Positions 27,001 to 35,987 of a stretch of DNA of 64,000 bases are shown piece by piece; within the stretch, counting starts at the first letter, position 1; each line of letters begins with the position of its first letter. Both the position numbers and the translations under genes were made by a program. Origin of the DNA: Himantopus leucocephalus (lineage: Eukaryota; Chordata; Aves; Charadriiformes; Recurvirostridae); assembly GCA_003993805.1 (NCBI GenBank), contig RSEF01000002.1:96426268-96490267 (forward strand). Direction: 5' to 3'. The notes under the pieces are model-generated. The model was not told the origin of the DNA. It made no database searches and worked only from the letters and a program-made list of their open reading frames with translations.

Positions 27001-30000
27001 AATGCCAGCATGATGAAGAAATATATATGCGTATAATGTGCCATTATTTCGGGTTTTCTTTGGTACAGAGACATTCACTGTCCTAAAATAAAAAAATAAA
27101 TACATTATGACATGACATAGCACATGCTGAAATATTTAGCTATTACATATATGGATCACTGAAGACATTCTGGAAGCAAGCAAAAAAGGTTGGGGTATTA
27201 ATAAAAAAAAATAGACACATTTGGGTTCCCTGGCACACAACAATTAGTTCTGGCTAATATGTCCTAATGAGCTGTGGCTAGATCAATTTATATACTCCAG
27301 TATGTATCATAATATTTGCATTTCCTAAGTTTTACTGTTATCTGAAGATACTTTAATCTTTGTCCAATTCATCCTTTATTACCCTACATAACACAGGACT
27401 GCATCATCAGTTCTTTTGTTGTCTTCCCCTACCAATAAGTCATAGGGCCAAAATTATCACAGCACTTGTAAAAAATAGCCTTACGTGTGCTGAATATGTA
27501 TCACAGATTGTAGATACAATAAAAAGTTTAAAATCACCAAGTTTTGCCAAGCGCTTTGCATTAATAAAACGTATTCTCAGCTATGGCATGCCAAACACAG
27601 AACTCTAGATTGGAGCCCCAAACCATTAAGTCACTCCCCTTGCGTTAGCCAAGAAATCACCCTACTTGCAACCTTGCATAATGCCTCCTCTATTCCTGTA
27701 AATTTGCTCAGGTTATTTTTCTCTGAATACTTTCAATGACTTAGCAGACTGTGTCAGTAAAACAATTCTTATATTTTCAAGTCTGTCAGAGATGAAGTTT
27801 AATATGACCTAAACTGCAGACCATCATGTTCTTTAATTATAGAAAACACAGAGCATGAAAGAAACTGGGAGACTCTGTGCAACAAGCAACTATTTTAAAC
27901 CAAAAAAAAAGTGAGGCACCAAATATGAAGCACAAACCAAGTAGTTCTAATAATTTCAATTGTATAGAGGCATAGAGTGCAGTGTTGTATTCAGAAATTT
28001 GTCTAATACCACAATCTTATTCCATCTTAGCACCAACATCCCTTCAGAAGATCTCGAAACCCTAAACCCTAAAAATAAGCCTAAAAAAGGTGTATTTTTA
28101 TGGTTATTAGCACTGAAACAGTTATAGAAAACTGTGTTGCTACAACACAAGAAAAGAGAACACGGTTTGACTTTCAAGTTCTATTCCAGGTCTGAAGCTA
28201 TGGCTATCACGAACATCACATAGCTAGTAGGTTGGCTACACATGTTATTAGAGGAAAGTCTCAAGCATTTCCAGGCACTTTGACTTAGATCTTCCCAATG
28301 GAAAGTAATTTTTACTACTATAAGCAAAGCACGCTTTTGTAAAACATTTGTCTGTGTTGCTGAAAACACTACGCTGATCCAAACTAATCAATACTTAAGT
28401 TTAGCACATCATACGTACGCTACTGATTTAGCACAGCTAGTGAGATGAACGTTTATAGAGTGGAATCTGAAAATTATTATAGACAATATAGGACAGTGTT
28501 CAAGATTTGTAAAATCTACATGAGAGAAACAAGCATTTCTGTATTTATTAGTATAGCTTTGTTTTGCAAGCTTTGTTTCCTGTAACTATGAGATGATTTT
28601 CAATGTAAGAAAAGTTTGTCTAAGAGCCTATTCCTCACTGCCAGGTGAACTTAGCATACCATTTCCATCAAGGCAGGCACTTCACCAATGTTTAGTTTAT
28701 GAAATATTCTAGAAACCTTTTGTTAAAGAAAAAAAATACCCGTTTTATTAAGAGCAGCACTTTGTCCTCAAGTCTCAAGGCTGAAATCCAACTAACACCT
28801 TTCCTGCCTTAACATAGCAAATACACTCATTACTTTATGAAAACAAGTATGAACTGAATAGCCTGTACAGAATGCAAGAGGTTTAACCCCAAAACAAAGA
28901 ATGCAAGAACAACTCTACTCTTTCAACACAACTATCATGAACAGTCTACATTGCTTCATGCATACTTCCATACATGGAACTACTAGTTAGGATATATCCT
29001 TCAGAATTAAACAAAGAACTCATAGTTTGGATACCTACCTTTCGAATTTGGACACCTACCTTTCGAATTTGGACTCAATATCAAAATCCTTCACATTCAA
29101 AACCAGATCTATATTACTCTCAGCACCAAGGTTTGACCGTGTGGTAGTATACACACTCAACTGAAATCAAAACACAGCACAGAGAAATCAGAGTACAGAA
29201 ATACTAAGTCAGAGTCATAGAATGGTTTAGGTTGGAAGAGACCTTAAAGATCATCGAGTTCCAACCCCCCTGCCATGGGCAGGGACACCTCCCACTAGAC
29301 CAGGTTGCTCAAAGCCCCATCCAGCCTGGCCTTGAACACCTCCAGGGATGGAGCTTCCACAGCTTCTCTGGGCAACCTGATCCATTGCCTCACCACCCTC
29401 ACAGTGAAAAATTTCTTCCTGATATCTAATCTAAATCTACCCTCTTTCAGTTTAAAACCTTTACCCATCGTTTTAAGTTCATGCATTAGTATTTAAGTTC
29501 ACGCATTAATGTGCTCAGAGTACAGATCTGTACGTATTCCAGCTTCACTGATTTCCCCAGTCCCGTGATGGTTATACACACGTGGAAGGAAAACAACGTC
29601 CTCAAAAAAAGTCTACAACAGCTGTCAGTTATCCGTTCCCTCCTTTCGGGGGCAGAAAGGCGCTGTAAGACAGCCACCGAACACGCTGTTATGGGACGAC
29701 CTATACTTGGCAGTCCAAGATTTCTAAGGAAGTTGCGCCGTTTCTCCAGCCAGGCTGCTCTGCCGGGCCTCTGCGCCAACAGACACACGAAATCGAAACA
29801 CAGAACACCCTTCTGTCCCACCCGCCTCTTCGGTCAGCCCAGCGCCGGTACCCGCACCCACCACCGCTCCCCCCGCCACCGCCGCGGCCCCACCGTGGGT
29901 GTGTGGGTTGTGTGTGGAGGGGGAGAAGGCGGGCTGGGCCGGCGAGCTGTCAGCCCAGTCAGTGCGGCGCCGGAGCCGGCGGAGCCCGGGCCCAACCCGG

Positions 30001-30277
30001 CACCGGAGCCCAGGCGGTACCGAGCAGCCCGCTGCCGCCGGCGCTCGGCTGTGAGGGGCCGAAGCGGGGTCCGGCCCACTTCCGCCCCGCTCACCTGCAG
30101 CTTGGGCCGCCGCGCCAGGTAGGGCCAGACGCAGCCCGCCGCGCCGCCGCCCCCCGCCGCCGCCGCCGCCGGGCAGGGCCGCGTGTAGACGATGCCGTAC
30201 ATCACCCAGCAGGTGTGCGCCACGTAGACGGCGAACACCCCCACCACCAGGCTGGTGAACGAGCTGCGGCTCAGCAT
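2968..30277 (-). CDS. CLPTM1L: CLPTM1L, complete coding region in 17 exons
   Basis: Seventeen exons, all with GT-AG borders and matching phase, join to 544 codons plus stop. The human protein is 538 residues, and the product matches remembered human CLPTM1L along its whole length. The protein is a multi-pass ER membrane protein of the CLPTM1 family, also known as cisplatin-resistance-related protein 9. It has been reported to scramble glucosaminyl-phosphatidylinositol for GPI-anchor synthesis. Visible parts are a first membrane segment (about residues 8-30) and a large luminal domain with sequons at N98, N108 and N235. Further hydrophobic segments lie near 289-310, 336-365, 406-428 and 435-463, with another in 480-517. 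The tail is lysine-rich (KPKKKPHRE). The start at 30277 has a strong Kozak context (gccgccATGc) and lies in a CpG island. Introns range from 81 bp (intron 14) to about 4.0 kb (intron 5). No frame break was seen. Confidence 0.97.
4106..4221 (-). CDS. CLPTM1L: CLPTM1L exon 16
   Basis: Encodes residues 479-516 plus two bases of W517 ([20 protein letters not shown] to VYLYQR). It contains the conserved motifs [13 protein letters not shown] and YLYQRW. The acceptor is atttgtag and the donor GATG|gtatgc. Confidence 0.96.
7557..7601 (-). CDS. CLPTM1L: CLPTM1L exon 15
   Basis: Encodes residues 464-478 ([15 protein letters not shown]); human begins LKSV. It is a 45-bp in-frame exon. The acceptor is aatcctag and the donor AAA|gtaagt. 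Confidence 0.96.
7683..7738 (-). CDS. CLPTM1L: CLPTM1L exon 14
   Basis: Completes G445 and encodes residues 446-463 ([18 protein letters not shown]), a membrane segment identical to human. The acceptor is atcttcag and the donor AAG|gtaag. The following intron is only 81 bp. Confidence 0.97.
8045..8079 (-). CDS. CLPTM1L: CLPTM1L exon 13 (35-bp micro-exon)
   Basis: Completes S433 and encodes [11 protein letters not shown] plus one base of G445. The match to human is exact. The acceptor is gtttgtag and the donor AATG|gtgagt. At 35 bp it is the shortest exon of the gene. Confidence 0.95.
8938..9007 (+). repeat. 35-bp imperfect tandem duplication (CLPTM1L intron 12)
   Basis: AGCTACAGCT and ACACCTGGCATA recur with a 35-bp period, with several mismatches between the two copies. 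Confidence 0.75.
9548..9630 (-). CDS. CLPTM1L: CLPTM1L exon 12
   Basis: Encodes residues 406-432 plus two bases of S433 ([20 protein letters not shown] to NVKYK). It contains a hydrophobic membrane segment. The acceptor is tctactag and the donor AAAAG|gtactg. Confidence 0.96.
10264..10314 (-). CDS. CLPTM1L: CLPTM1L exon 11
   Basis: Encodes residues 389-405 ([17 protein letters not shown]), a charged loop. It is a 51-bp in-frame exon. The acceptor is gtgttgcag and the donor CAG|gtaag. Confidence 0.96.
11373..11438 (-). CDS. CLPTM1L: CLPTM1L exon 10
   Basis: Encodes residues 367-388, starting [16 protein letters not shown]. The first half is conserved with human. The second half ([10 protein letters not shown]) is more basic than the human FWRGLMPEFQ. 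It is a 66-bp in-frame exon with acceptor catcacag and donor CAG|gtatag. Confidence 0.93.
13410..13513 (-). CDS. CLPTM1L: CLPTM1L exon 9
   Basis: Completes V332 and encodes residues 333-366 ([20 protein letters not shown] to GIGAVIE). It holds two closely spaced hydrophobic stretches around D348-E349. The donor is GAG|gtgagt. Confidence 0.97.
14756..14783. repeat. Homopolymer of 28 C
   Basis: An uninterrupted C run on the plus strand within CLPTM1L intron 8. In the CLPTM1L transcript it reads as 28 G, able in principle to form a G-quadruplex. The exact length is prone to sequencing error. Confidence 0.9.
15233..15317 (-). CDS. CLPTM1L: CLPTM1L exon 8
   Basis: Encodes residues 304-331 plus one base of V332 ([20 protein letters not shown] to GMSTKA). 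The membrane segment ends here and is followed by a basic FWKKKR loop. The donor is GCAG|gtacgg. Confidence 0.97.
15874..15912 (-). mobile_element. CR1 terminal fragment (intron 8 side of exon 8)
   Basis: GAATAGAATAGAATAATTCA followed by GTTGGAAGGGACCTA is the extreme 3' tip of a CR1 on the minus strand, including its short terminal repeat. Only about 39 bp remain. It lies in intron 7. Confidence 0.75.
16506..16600 (-). CDS. CLPTM1L: CLPTM1L exon 7
   Basis: Completes G272 and encodes residues 273-303 ([20 protein letters not shown] to FVAAFH). The hydrophobic end begins the second membrane segment. The acceptor is ttctcttag and the donor CAT|gtaag, phase 0. Confidence 0.97.
19334..19451 (-). 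CDS. CLPTM1L: CLPTM1L exon 6
   Basis: Encodes residues 233-271 plus one base of G272 ([20 protein letters not shown] to AVYSLQQF). It contains the sequon N235-R-S. The acceptor is aatacag and the donor TTTG|gtatgt. Confidence 0.97.
20793..20886 (+). repeat. A/C-rich low-complexity tract (CLPTM1L intron 5)
   Basis: About 90 bp almost purely of A and C on the plus strand, including a run of C near 20827-20836. The CLPTM1L sense strand is therefore G/T-rich here. Confidence 0.85.
22694..22880 (+). mobile_element. CR1 LINE, 3' end fragment (intron 5)
   Basis: Contains ACAGGTTGCCCAGAGAGGCT, TTGGACTAGCAACCTCCAGA and the terminal TTCTGTGATTCCAT, typical of an older CR1 subfamily. It is diverged and antisense to CLPTM1L. 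Confidence 0.88.
23487..23565 (-). CDS. CLPTM1L: CLPTM1L exon 5
   Basis: Completes M206 and encodes residues 207-232 ([20 protein letters not shown] to KDLM). It is luminal and nearly identical to the human segment. The donor is GATG|gtgagt, phase 0. Confidence 0.96.
25546..25688 (-). CDS. CLPTM1L: CLPTM1L exon 4
   Basis: Encodes residues 159-205 plus two bases of M206 (QIEAEKQ, then [16 protein letters not shown], to DVHRYMK). It is part of the conserved luminal domain. The donor is AAGAT|gtaagt. Confidence 0.96.
26893..27082 (-). CDS. CLPTM1L: CLPTM1L exon 3
   Basis: Completes R95 and encodes residues 96-158 ([20 protein letters not shown] to LLTGESATQ). It carries two N-glycosylation sequons, N98-V-S and N108-G-T, in the luminal domain. 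The acceptor is tattttag and the donor CAG|gtaggt. Confidence 0.97.
29026..29067 (-). repeat. 21-bp tandem duplication over the exon 2 splice donor
   Basis: Two 21-bp copies (29026-29046 and 29047-29067) differ at one base (32 versus 53). Each carries the end of exon 2 plus a gtaggt donor. The authentic donor is at 29059-29058 and the copy at 29038-29037. Confidence 0.95.
29060..29160 (-). CDS. CLPTM1L: CLPTM1L exon 2
   Basis: Encodes residues 62-94 plus two bases of codon 95 ([14 protein letters not shown] to FDIESKFE). The acceptor is gatttcag and the donor GAAAG|gtaggt. The donor is duplicated 21 bp further on by a tandem repeat. The upstream copy is chosen because it restores the family motif E-R-T-V-N-V across the junction; the downstream copy gives an immediate stop. 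Confidence 0.95.
29213..29472 (-). mobile_element. CR1 LINE, 3' end fragment (intron 1)
   Basis: Read on the minus strand it carries the well-known avian CR1 3' segment, including GGTTGCCCAGAGAAGCTGTG, the GGGGGGTTGGAACT motif and the final CATTCTATGACTCT. It is 5'-truncated, as nearly all CR1 copies are, and has the same orientation as CLPTM1L. Confidence 0.92.
29471..29510. repeat. 20-bp imperfect tandem duplication in CLPTM1L intron 1
   Basis: Two adjacent 20-bp units containing tttaagttcaygcattar differ at three positions. They lie just beyond the CR1 fragment at 29213-29472. Confidence 0.8.
30095..30277 (-). CDS. CLPTM1L: CLPTM1L exon 1 (coding part)
   Basis: Encodes residues 1-61, starting [15 protein letters not shown]. 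It holds the first membrane segment and a luminal stub ending [10 protein letters not shown]. The donor is CTGCAG|gtgagc, phase 0. Between two conserved cysteines (C35 and C49) lies a five-alanine, four-glycine stretch encoded by GCC/GGC repeats. The human protein has a shorter segment there. Confidence 0.97.
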
Positions 30278-30369
30278 GGCGGCGGCCGCGCAGCCCCCCC
30301 GCAGCCCCGCTCGGGATCAGCCGGGCCGCCCCGCCACCGCCGCCGCCGCCGCCGCCACCGCTCGCGCAT
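30271..30369 (-). promoter_or_regulatory. Upstream ORF overlapping the CLPTM1L start codon
   Basis: An ATG at 30369 with G at -3 opens a 32-codon frame starting MRERW followed by an arginine-rich stretch from a CGG repeat. Its TGA stop overlaps the main start (ATGCTGA). It will be in the mRNA only if transcription starts upstream of 30,369, which the YY1 position suggests. Such a layout can limit or route initiation at the main AUG; translation is unproven. Confidence 0.45.
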
Positions 30370-30396
30370 CCCCCACGCAGCCGACCGCCCCAGCCC

Positions 30397-30407
30397 GTCA
30401 CTTCCGG
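30397..30407 (-). promoter_or_regulatory. ETS/GABP motif
   Basis: The minus strand reads CCGGAAGTGAC, a strong ETS-family (GABPA-like) site, common in CpG-island promoters. A TGACG half-site, CRE-like, lies at 30459-30465. Confidence 0.55.
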
Positions 30408-30524
30408 CGGGCGGAGGAAGCGCCGCCCCGCCGCCTAGCAACCGCCTGACGGGAGGCGCGTCACGGCGTGAGGGCCGCGGGGCGGCGCCCGCCGCCGCTA
30501 AGGGGCGCTGAGGGGCGGGGGCCG

Positions 30525-30537
30525 GCCGCCATCTTGG
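30525..30537 (-). promoter_or_regulatory. YY1 motif
   Basis: The sense strand of CLPTM1L reads CCAAGATGGCGGC, a full match to the YY1 consensus. YY1 sites in this orientation usually lie at or just after the start of transcription, suggesting a start close to 30,540. Confidence 0.65.
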
Positions 30538-31324
30538 CTGCAGCCCTTCGCGCCGGGAGAGGGGCAGGGCGGCGGCCGAGCTCACGGCGGGGCCGGCCGG
30601 CGCCTAGGGGGAGAGTTCTCGGCGTGATCGCCCACCCCCGGCAGCGCTGGCGGCTCCTCCGGGGCCCCTGACAACGACTGGGGTCCGGGAAGGGCCCGTG
30701 AGGTGAGGGGCAGGCCGGCGGGGTGCGGTGGCGGGGGTAGGACGGGGGAGAGGAGGCCCCTGTGCCGCACCGTGCCGCCACCACCTCCGCCCCCCCGGGG
30801 AGCCAGCTCCCAGAGGAGGACAGCAGGGACACCCTGGTACTTAATGCAAAGGAAGAATAATAATAAAATGAATGCTTCAGCAGTCTTAACCAGAAATTAC
30901 CTTTGATAGACTGAAAGGTAGTGTAATATGATGAAAAAAACGAATGGAGCAACAGGAGCAGACACTTAGGGAGGGTGGCAGCATCCAGAAGAAGGGAAGG
31001 GGCTGATGTCCGTCCATCAGCGACTGAGGGACGCTCAGCACTGGTGCCCGGCTCGCAGGCCTGAGCTGCCAAACGCTGCCCCTCAAGGGAGCTGGGAAGG
31101 CTCTTCCAGGCCCTGCGCTGGCAGTCAAAAAGGAGCGTTCTCACATATCTGCTCGCGTGGCATCAACCAGAAGAAAGTGGTGAGGCAGGTGTGTACGTCA
31201 GGTACACCGCAGCTGAGAGCTTCGGGCAGAACATAGGCAGAGGCAGAAAAGGCACAAGCATGGGTTAGCGATGACTGCCCCAGCAGCTCAGCGAGGGGGC
31301 GGCACAGCAGGGAGCTGCCCTGCA

Positions 31325-31378
31325 ATGAGCGAGGAAATGGGCATGAGTGAGGAAACAGGGGCTAGTGAAGAGCTGGGG
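31325..31378 (+). repeat. 18-bp degenerate tandem repeat, three copies
   Basis: Three 18-bp units (31325, 31343, 31361) follow the pattern atgagygaggaaayrggg with growing divergence. In one plus-strand frame they read MSEEMG, MSEETG, ASEELG, but no gene is supported there. Confidence 0.75.
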
Positions 31379-31772
31379 CATTACTGTGCACACATTACAG
31401 GATGCATGGAGCTTGGAAATACCACAGGTGAAGGTGAAGATGGATATCTTCTTTAAGTGAAGAATTAGTGGAGAGTAACAGAAGAAGGTAGGGACGATGA
31501 GGGTGGGGAAGGGGAAGAGGCCATGACGCAAGGGCTCACAGCTCATGCTGCTGCCTTAGCAGACCACATCACCTGAGCAGATGCTGAAATGAGAGCAGCA
31601 AGGAAGGGCTGGCTGCAGATTCAGACACCGCTGGAGCCTTGTTGAACCAAGCAGCACAGTGGCAAGAGCAGCAGAGGAGGGCTCTGCTGTTGCACAGAAG
31701 CAAAGGCAGGGCTATAGCCTGTCACCTGTGACACACCTCACACTACCCTGGCAAGCAGCAGGGAAGCAGTCT

Positions 31773-32230
31773 GGGCAGAGAATGGATTGAGAGCAGCCCT
31801 GAGGAGAGGTACTTGGGAGTGTTGTGATGCAAGAGTCTCAACAGTTGGTTGATGAGAAGCTCAACATGAGCCAGCAGTGTGCGCTTGCAGCCCAGAAGGC
31901 CAATCGTATCCTGGGCTGCATCAAAAGAAGCGTGGCCAGCAGGTTGAGGGAGGGAAGTCCAGAGGAGAGCCAAGAAGGTGATCAGAGGGCTGGAGCACCT
32001 CTCGTGTGAGGACAAGCTGAGAGAGTTGGGGTTGTTAAGCCTGGAGAAGAGAAGGCTCTGGGGAGACTGTATTGCAGCCTTTCAGTACGTAAAGGGGTCT
32101 TTAAGTACTAGAAGTACTAAAGTGCTTTGAGCAACCTGGCCTGGTGGAAGGTGTCCCTGGCCATGGCACGGGGGTTGGAACTAGATGATTTTTAAGGTGC
32201 CTTCCAACCTAAACCATTCTACGATTCTAT
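31773..32230 (+). mobile_element. CR1 LINE, 3' end with internal deletions
   Basis: Matches the CR1 3' coding end and UTR (GAAGCTCAACATGAGCCAGC; GCATCAAAAGAAGCGTGGCC; GCCTGGAGAAGAGAAGGCTC; terminal CATTCTACGATTCTAT). Relative to the family, segments are missing near 31,950 and near 32,120, so this is a broken copy without a usable reverse-transcriptase frame. Confidence 0.9.
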
Positions 32231-33118
32231 CAAAACCAGGGTTAAAATGATATGGTATCAGGTAGGGGAATCTTTACCTTTGGAAGAAAGAAATCTTGCA
32301 TGTATTTTGTGCATTTACACACCTGTAGTATTTCATTCATAATATCAATCACTTCCATTTTGTAATAAATAAGTGTTTGCGAAATGGTACTGCATTCTGA
32401 TAGCATCCTCTGGCATTAGTGAAAACATTTTCTAGTGTAATTTACTTTTCATAAGTATAGAGCAAATAAGTTACTTGCATTTTAGAGGAGAAGAAAAAGG
32501 GAAAATATATTTAACCAAAAAAACGTTCAGGTTTTCAAGCTTTTCTTCATAAGGAAGCATGCCACATTGCTGCATCACTAGTAGGACTCCACTGAAAGAA
32601 GAAATAACTAGGTTAAATTTTGGGTTGGACAAATACAGTATTCAGTCTTTTTTCTTGCATAGAATGAAATCACACGCATTCGCTACCACCCACAGAAGTC
32701 TATTCTTCCACACAAACCACCAAAGAAAAACATTAACAAGTCTTCCCTTGAAATCTTCATGTTATGACAAATTTATGTTATTTCTCCGATAGACTTCCCC
32801 AGTGTTTCATTTTTATTCTTAAAAGTGTTCATATTAATGAACGGAACGTTAATGTTCAGCTTATATCCACTGGATCTTATTGTGCCTTTTTCCACCCTCC
32901 GTTACGAATTTCTCATGTATGTAAGGGTAGGTATCTGGAGTGTTGGATCACTTCTTGTCTGTTTCCCAGATAAATAAAAGTAGCCAGAGCTACTTCGCTC
33001 TTAATTTAGACAGACTTGTTCTCCAGACTTCCAGAACCCCTTTTCTGAATCTTCTTTGACCTTTTGATATTCTTCTTTAAGCACAGAAAACAGAACTGGA
33101 GTCAATATGTCATCCTTA

Positions 33119-33245
33119 GGGGAAACAAAACAAAAATCCAATAACCAAACCAAAAACTGCACACCCCCACAAAAAAAAAAAACCAAAAACACAACAACCC
33201 ACAAACACAAAAAAAACAAACAAAAAAAACGCAAACAGAAACACC
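33119..33245 (+). repeat. A/C-rich low-complexity tract (intergenic)
   Basis: About 125 bp dominated by A with interspersed C, including runs of 8 to 11 A. The long open frames across it on the minus strand (V, F, L and C only) are artefacts of this composition. Confidence 0.85.
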
Positions 33246-35987
33246 CTTAAAACCCTGTATTTCATATTCCTAGTTGTCCGGTAAACAAGCACTGTTCTCC
33301 TACACTCACTGCCACAGAGAACACACCTCAACAAAGCATGCCTAAACATACACGGAGTCAGTCTTACTCACAATTATGATTTGCATCCTTTCCCTTATTG
33401 TAAACGTTGTTTATAAAAAGATTAAATCTAAAAAAAAAAAAAAATCAAAGAAACCAAGCATTTTTTGTTTCATTTTTAATTTGGCTTCACGCTGAAAATT
33501 CAATTTACAAGCTATTCATAAGGAAAATGTCCAGTTGGGCAGAACGAGCCATGATTGTATACTGCACACATCAACACGTGTAGTGTATCATTCAGTTTCC
33601 TTTTAGTAAATCCTTATGCGACTCACGTAGCATAGTTAAAGCACCGACATCATTTGGCTCAGGTTCATCACATGCTATAGACCATTTCAACCTATAGGAC
33701 AACTAACAAGAAAAGAATGCTCAAATTGAGGTATTTCCTTTAAGAATTTACTGATCACTGGTATTCAGAGGTAATGTTAAACCATATAGTTTTAAACATT
33801 GAAAAATGTACAAAACCAAGTTCATTATTAAAAAATATTATCCTTAGTCTTCCATGCATGCTAATAAAAAATATAAAAATCAAATTTGTAGCACTGAAGC
33901 TATACTTTTCGTTCTGCAAAAGTATTTCCACAATTGGAACCACAAGCTACAGTCATCGTTAGTACACGACTTGTTTATGCTTTTCAGTGTCCCAAGTACA
34001 GTCAGTTCAGTGCAAAGGTAATAGTCTATGTACACATACCATAGGAGGGAAATTTACAGCAGAAAATATGCATTCAGGTTACTATTATTATCCAGTAGCA
34101 CTATGTATTGTTACAGATTCACACTGCATATCCAAGGGCTATGATAATAAAAAGCGTGCAGCCAATATGCGTCTTCCAACACACCAGGTCTGCCTGAGCA
34201 GCCTTGAAGTCAGCAGAAGTTGTACCACTGATGGAACAAGCACGTGATACCTTGCAAGGGAGTTCCCACAAAATGGCTTCCTACTCTGTCAGCACAGGGT
34301 TTTGACTAACAGCAGCCTCTTCACGGCAGTGCCTAACTGGGATCCAGCAGCGGTATGAGAAAATTCCAAAATTTTGACCATTTAAAAGGTTAACTTTTTT
34401 GCTTTTGCATCTAAATTCTCAAGTGTGTTCAAAAACATAGCAATATTTTTTCCAAAAAGATATAAATGATATCCTCAATGCAAGTTTAACAATAATTCAA
34501 GAGATCAAAAACATTTTTATTTTTTGCTAAATTATGCCTCAGCTTGTTGAAAACTCAATTTTATTCTTCCAAAAGGATGAACTAGTAGTACCTGCGGATC
34601 AAATTAGAAATACCTTGCACACCTGGAGAGATGCTGGGAATTACAAAAAGGTTTCGAAAGTGGTCCCACTGAACAGATGCCAAATACGTCCAGCACAACG
34701 CCGCAGCGTTGAAATTGTGTAGTACATCATATGAAGTTAGCAGATGCTGAGTCTTGGTCCTTCTCCAGGAAACAAAATCTATCGCTTCTAAAGAAATTTA
34801 CTTCTGACTTCTATTTCTAATGTTACTGGTTTACATGGAGCTCCTACTACCCTTAGAGCAATTAGAGGAAGCAATATAAACAAGTCATCAAACACAAACA
34901 ACTATAGACAAGCAGCTGCAACGGTTTCGCTTTTTGTCTTAAGTATATACAATTGCTAAGGAGAGATGTTTAACTTAAGGATGCTAAATCCACATATTTA
35001 AAAATACAATTTCATTTTTACATGTTTACTTAAAAACTGCTTTTGTAGTCTGGAAAGTACAGCACTGGCTAACCTAAACCTCCCTTCTGAAATGTAAGAA
35101 ATATTTTGCTTGAACTTCATTATAAAAGAAAACATAGGACAAAAATATATACTTAGGGCATACAAGATCTTTAGAAGTTTATTTCTTTAGCATTTAAAAT
35201 ACAAAATTGTCTTCATGCTGGATAGTGAATAAAAGACATGTATTTGGGTTTTCCCCATATACATTCATAGACTTAGAAATAACCTATCATCAGATGAATT
35301 TCATTTCCAGTACCATGGTAGGATGAAAAGTGTCTGAGCTTCAGCTTTCTTCAGCATCCACGAGGAGACTGTTTGCTATCACGTTTACAGATGTTGCATT
35401 CCAAACTTGGAAATAAACAGGCTCACACCAAATGTGACATAGCAACTCAGAAGTCAATCCAATTTAAGGTTTCATTGTATTATATTTCTAAATTTAATTT
35501 CTTGTTGTTCATAGGAACAAGAAGAATCTCATAAGGTCTTTCAGACCTGCTATCACCTGGACACACCTGCAACGGTTAAAGCGTGGTAAAGAAAACTGCT
35601 AAAGCAGTACATGGGCCCTCAGTTTTGGGTGGCATTACCAGAACACAACTTTAATATTCACCAGCTCCTTATGGCTCAGGGAGAAAAGCCCATGAAGGTC
35701 ACTTGAGCTTAAGAGGCAGCGAGGTTTCCCTCAGGCTGCCACGCGCCTACAAAGAACAGACAGCACAAGCAAGAGTGAGGGACACAGAGAACTGAATCCC
35801 CCAGCGCAAGGGGCAGAATGGATCCTTCCTTACTGTGGGGAAAGGCCAGCTGCACCACGAAAGCTCTGCTGCCACACTAGGCTTGATGGGCTTTACTACT
35901 TGCTGGTTCAGGACCAGAAGCTCAGCCTGATTTTTCTCCAACTGACTCTTTGGCTCAGAACCAGCTCTCTCAAATAACACCCCATTC

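Larger units (their letters stand above)
3053..30094 (-). other. CLPTM1L: CLPTM1L introns: contents
   Basis: Approximate intron lengths from 1 to 16: 934, 1977, 1204, 1980, 4035, 2733, 1188, 1719, 1971, 1058, 633, 1468, 306, 81, 3335 and 1053 bp. Apart from the CR1 fragments, simple repeats and short duplications listed separately, the intron sequence looks unique and AT-rich. No nested gene or RNA gene was recognised. Confidence 0.8.
29815..30840. promoter_or_regulatory. CLPTM1L: CpG-island promoter of CLPTM1L
   Basis: About 1 kb of very GC- and CpG-rich sequence in an otherwise AT-rich window, covering exon 1, the 5' UTR and the upstream region. It has GC boxes (for example 30511-30522) and no TATA box, as expected for a broadly expressed gene. 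The transcription start is not visible; by motif placement it is probably between about 30,400 and 30,560. Island edges were judged by eye. Confidence 0.85.

Noticed and set aside
29724..31144. Long open frames on both strands through the CpG island (up to 227 codons)
   Set aside because: They come from GC-rich sequence with few stops. Only the 30277-30095 frame matches a known protein (CLPTM1L exon 1).
33001..33349. Minus-strand frames rich in V, F, L and C that look like membrane proteins
   Set aside because: They read through an A/C-rich low-complexity tract; the hydrophobic bias is a composition effect.
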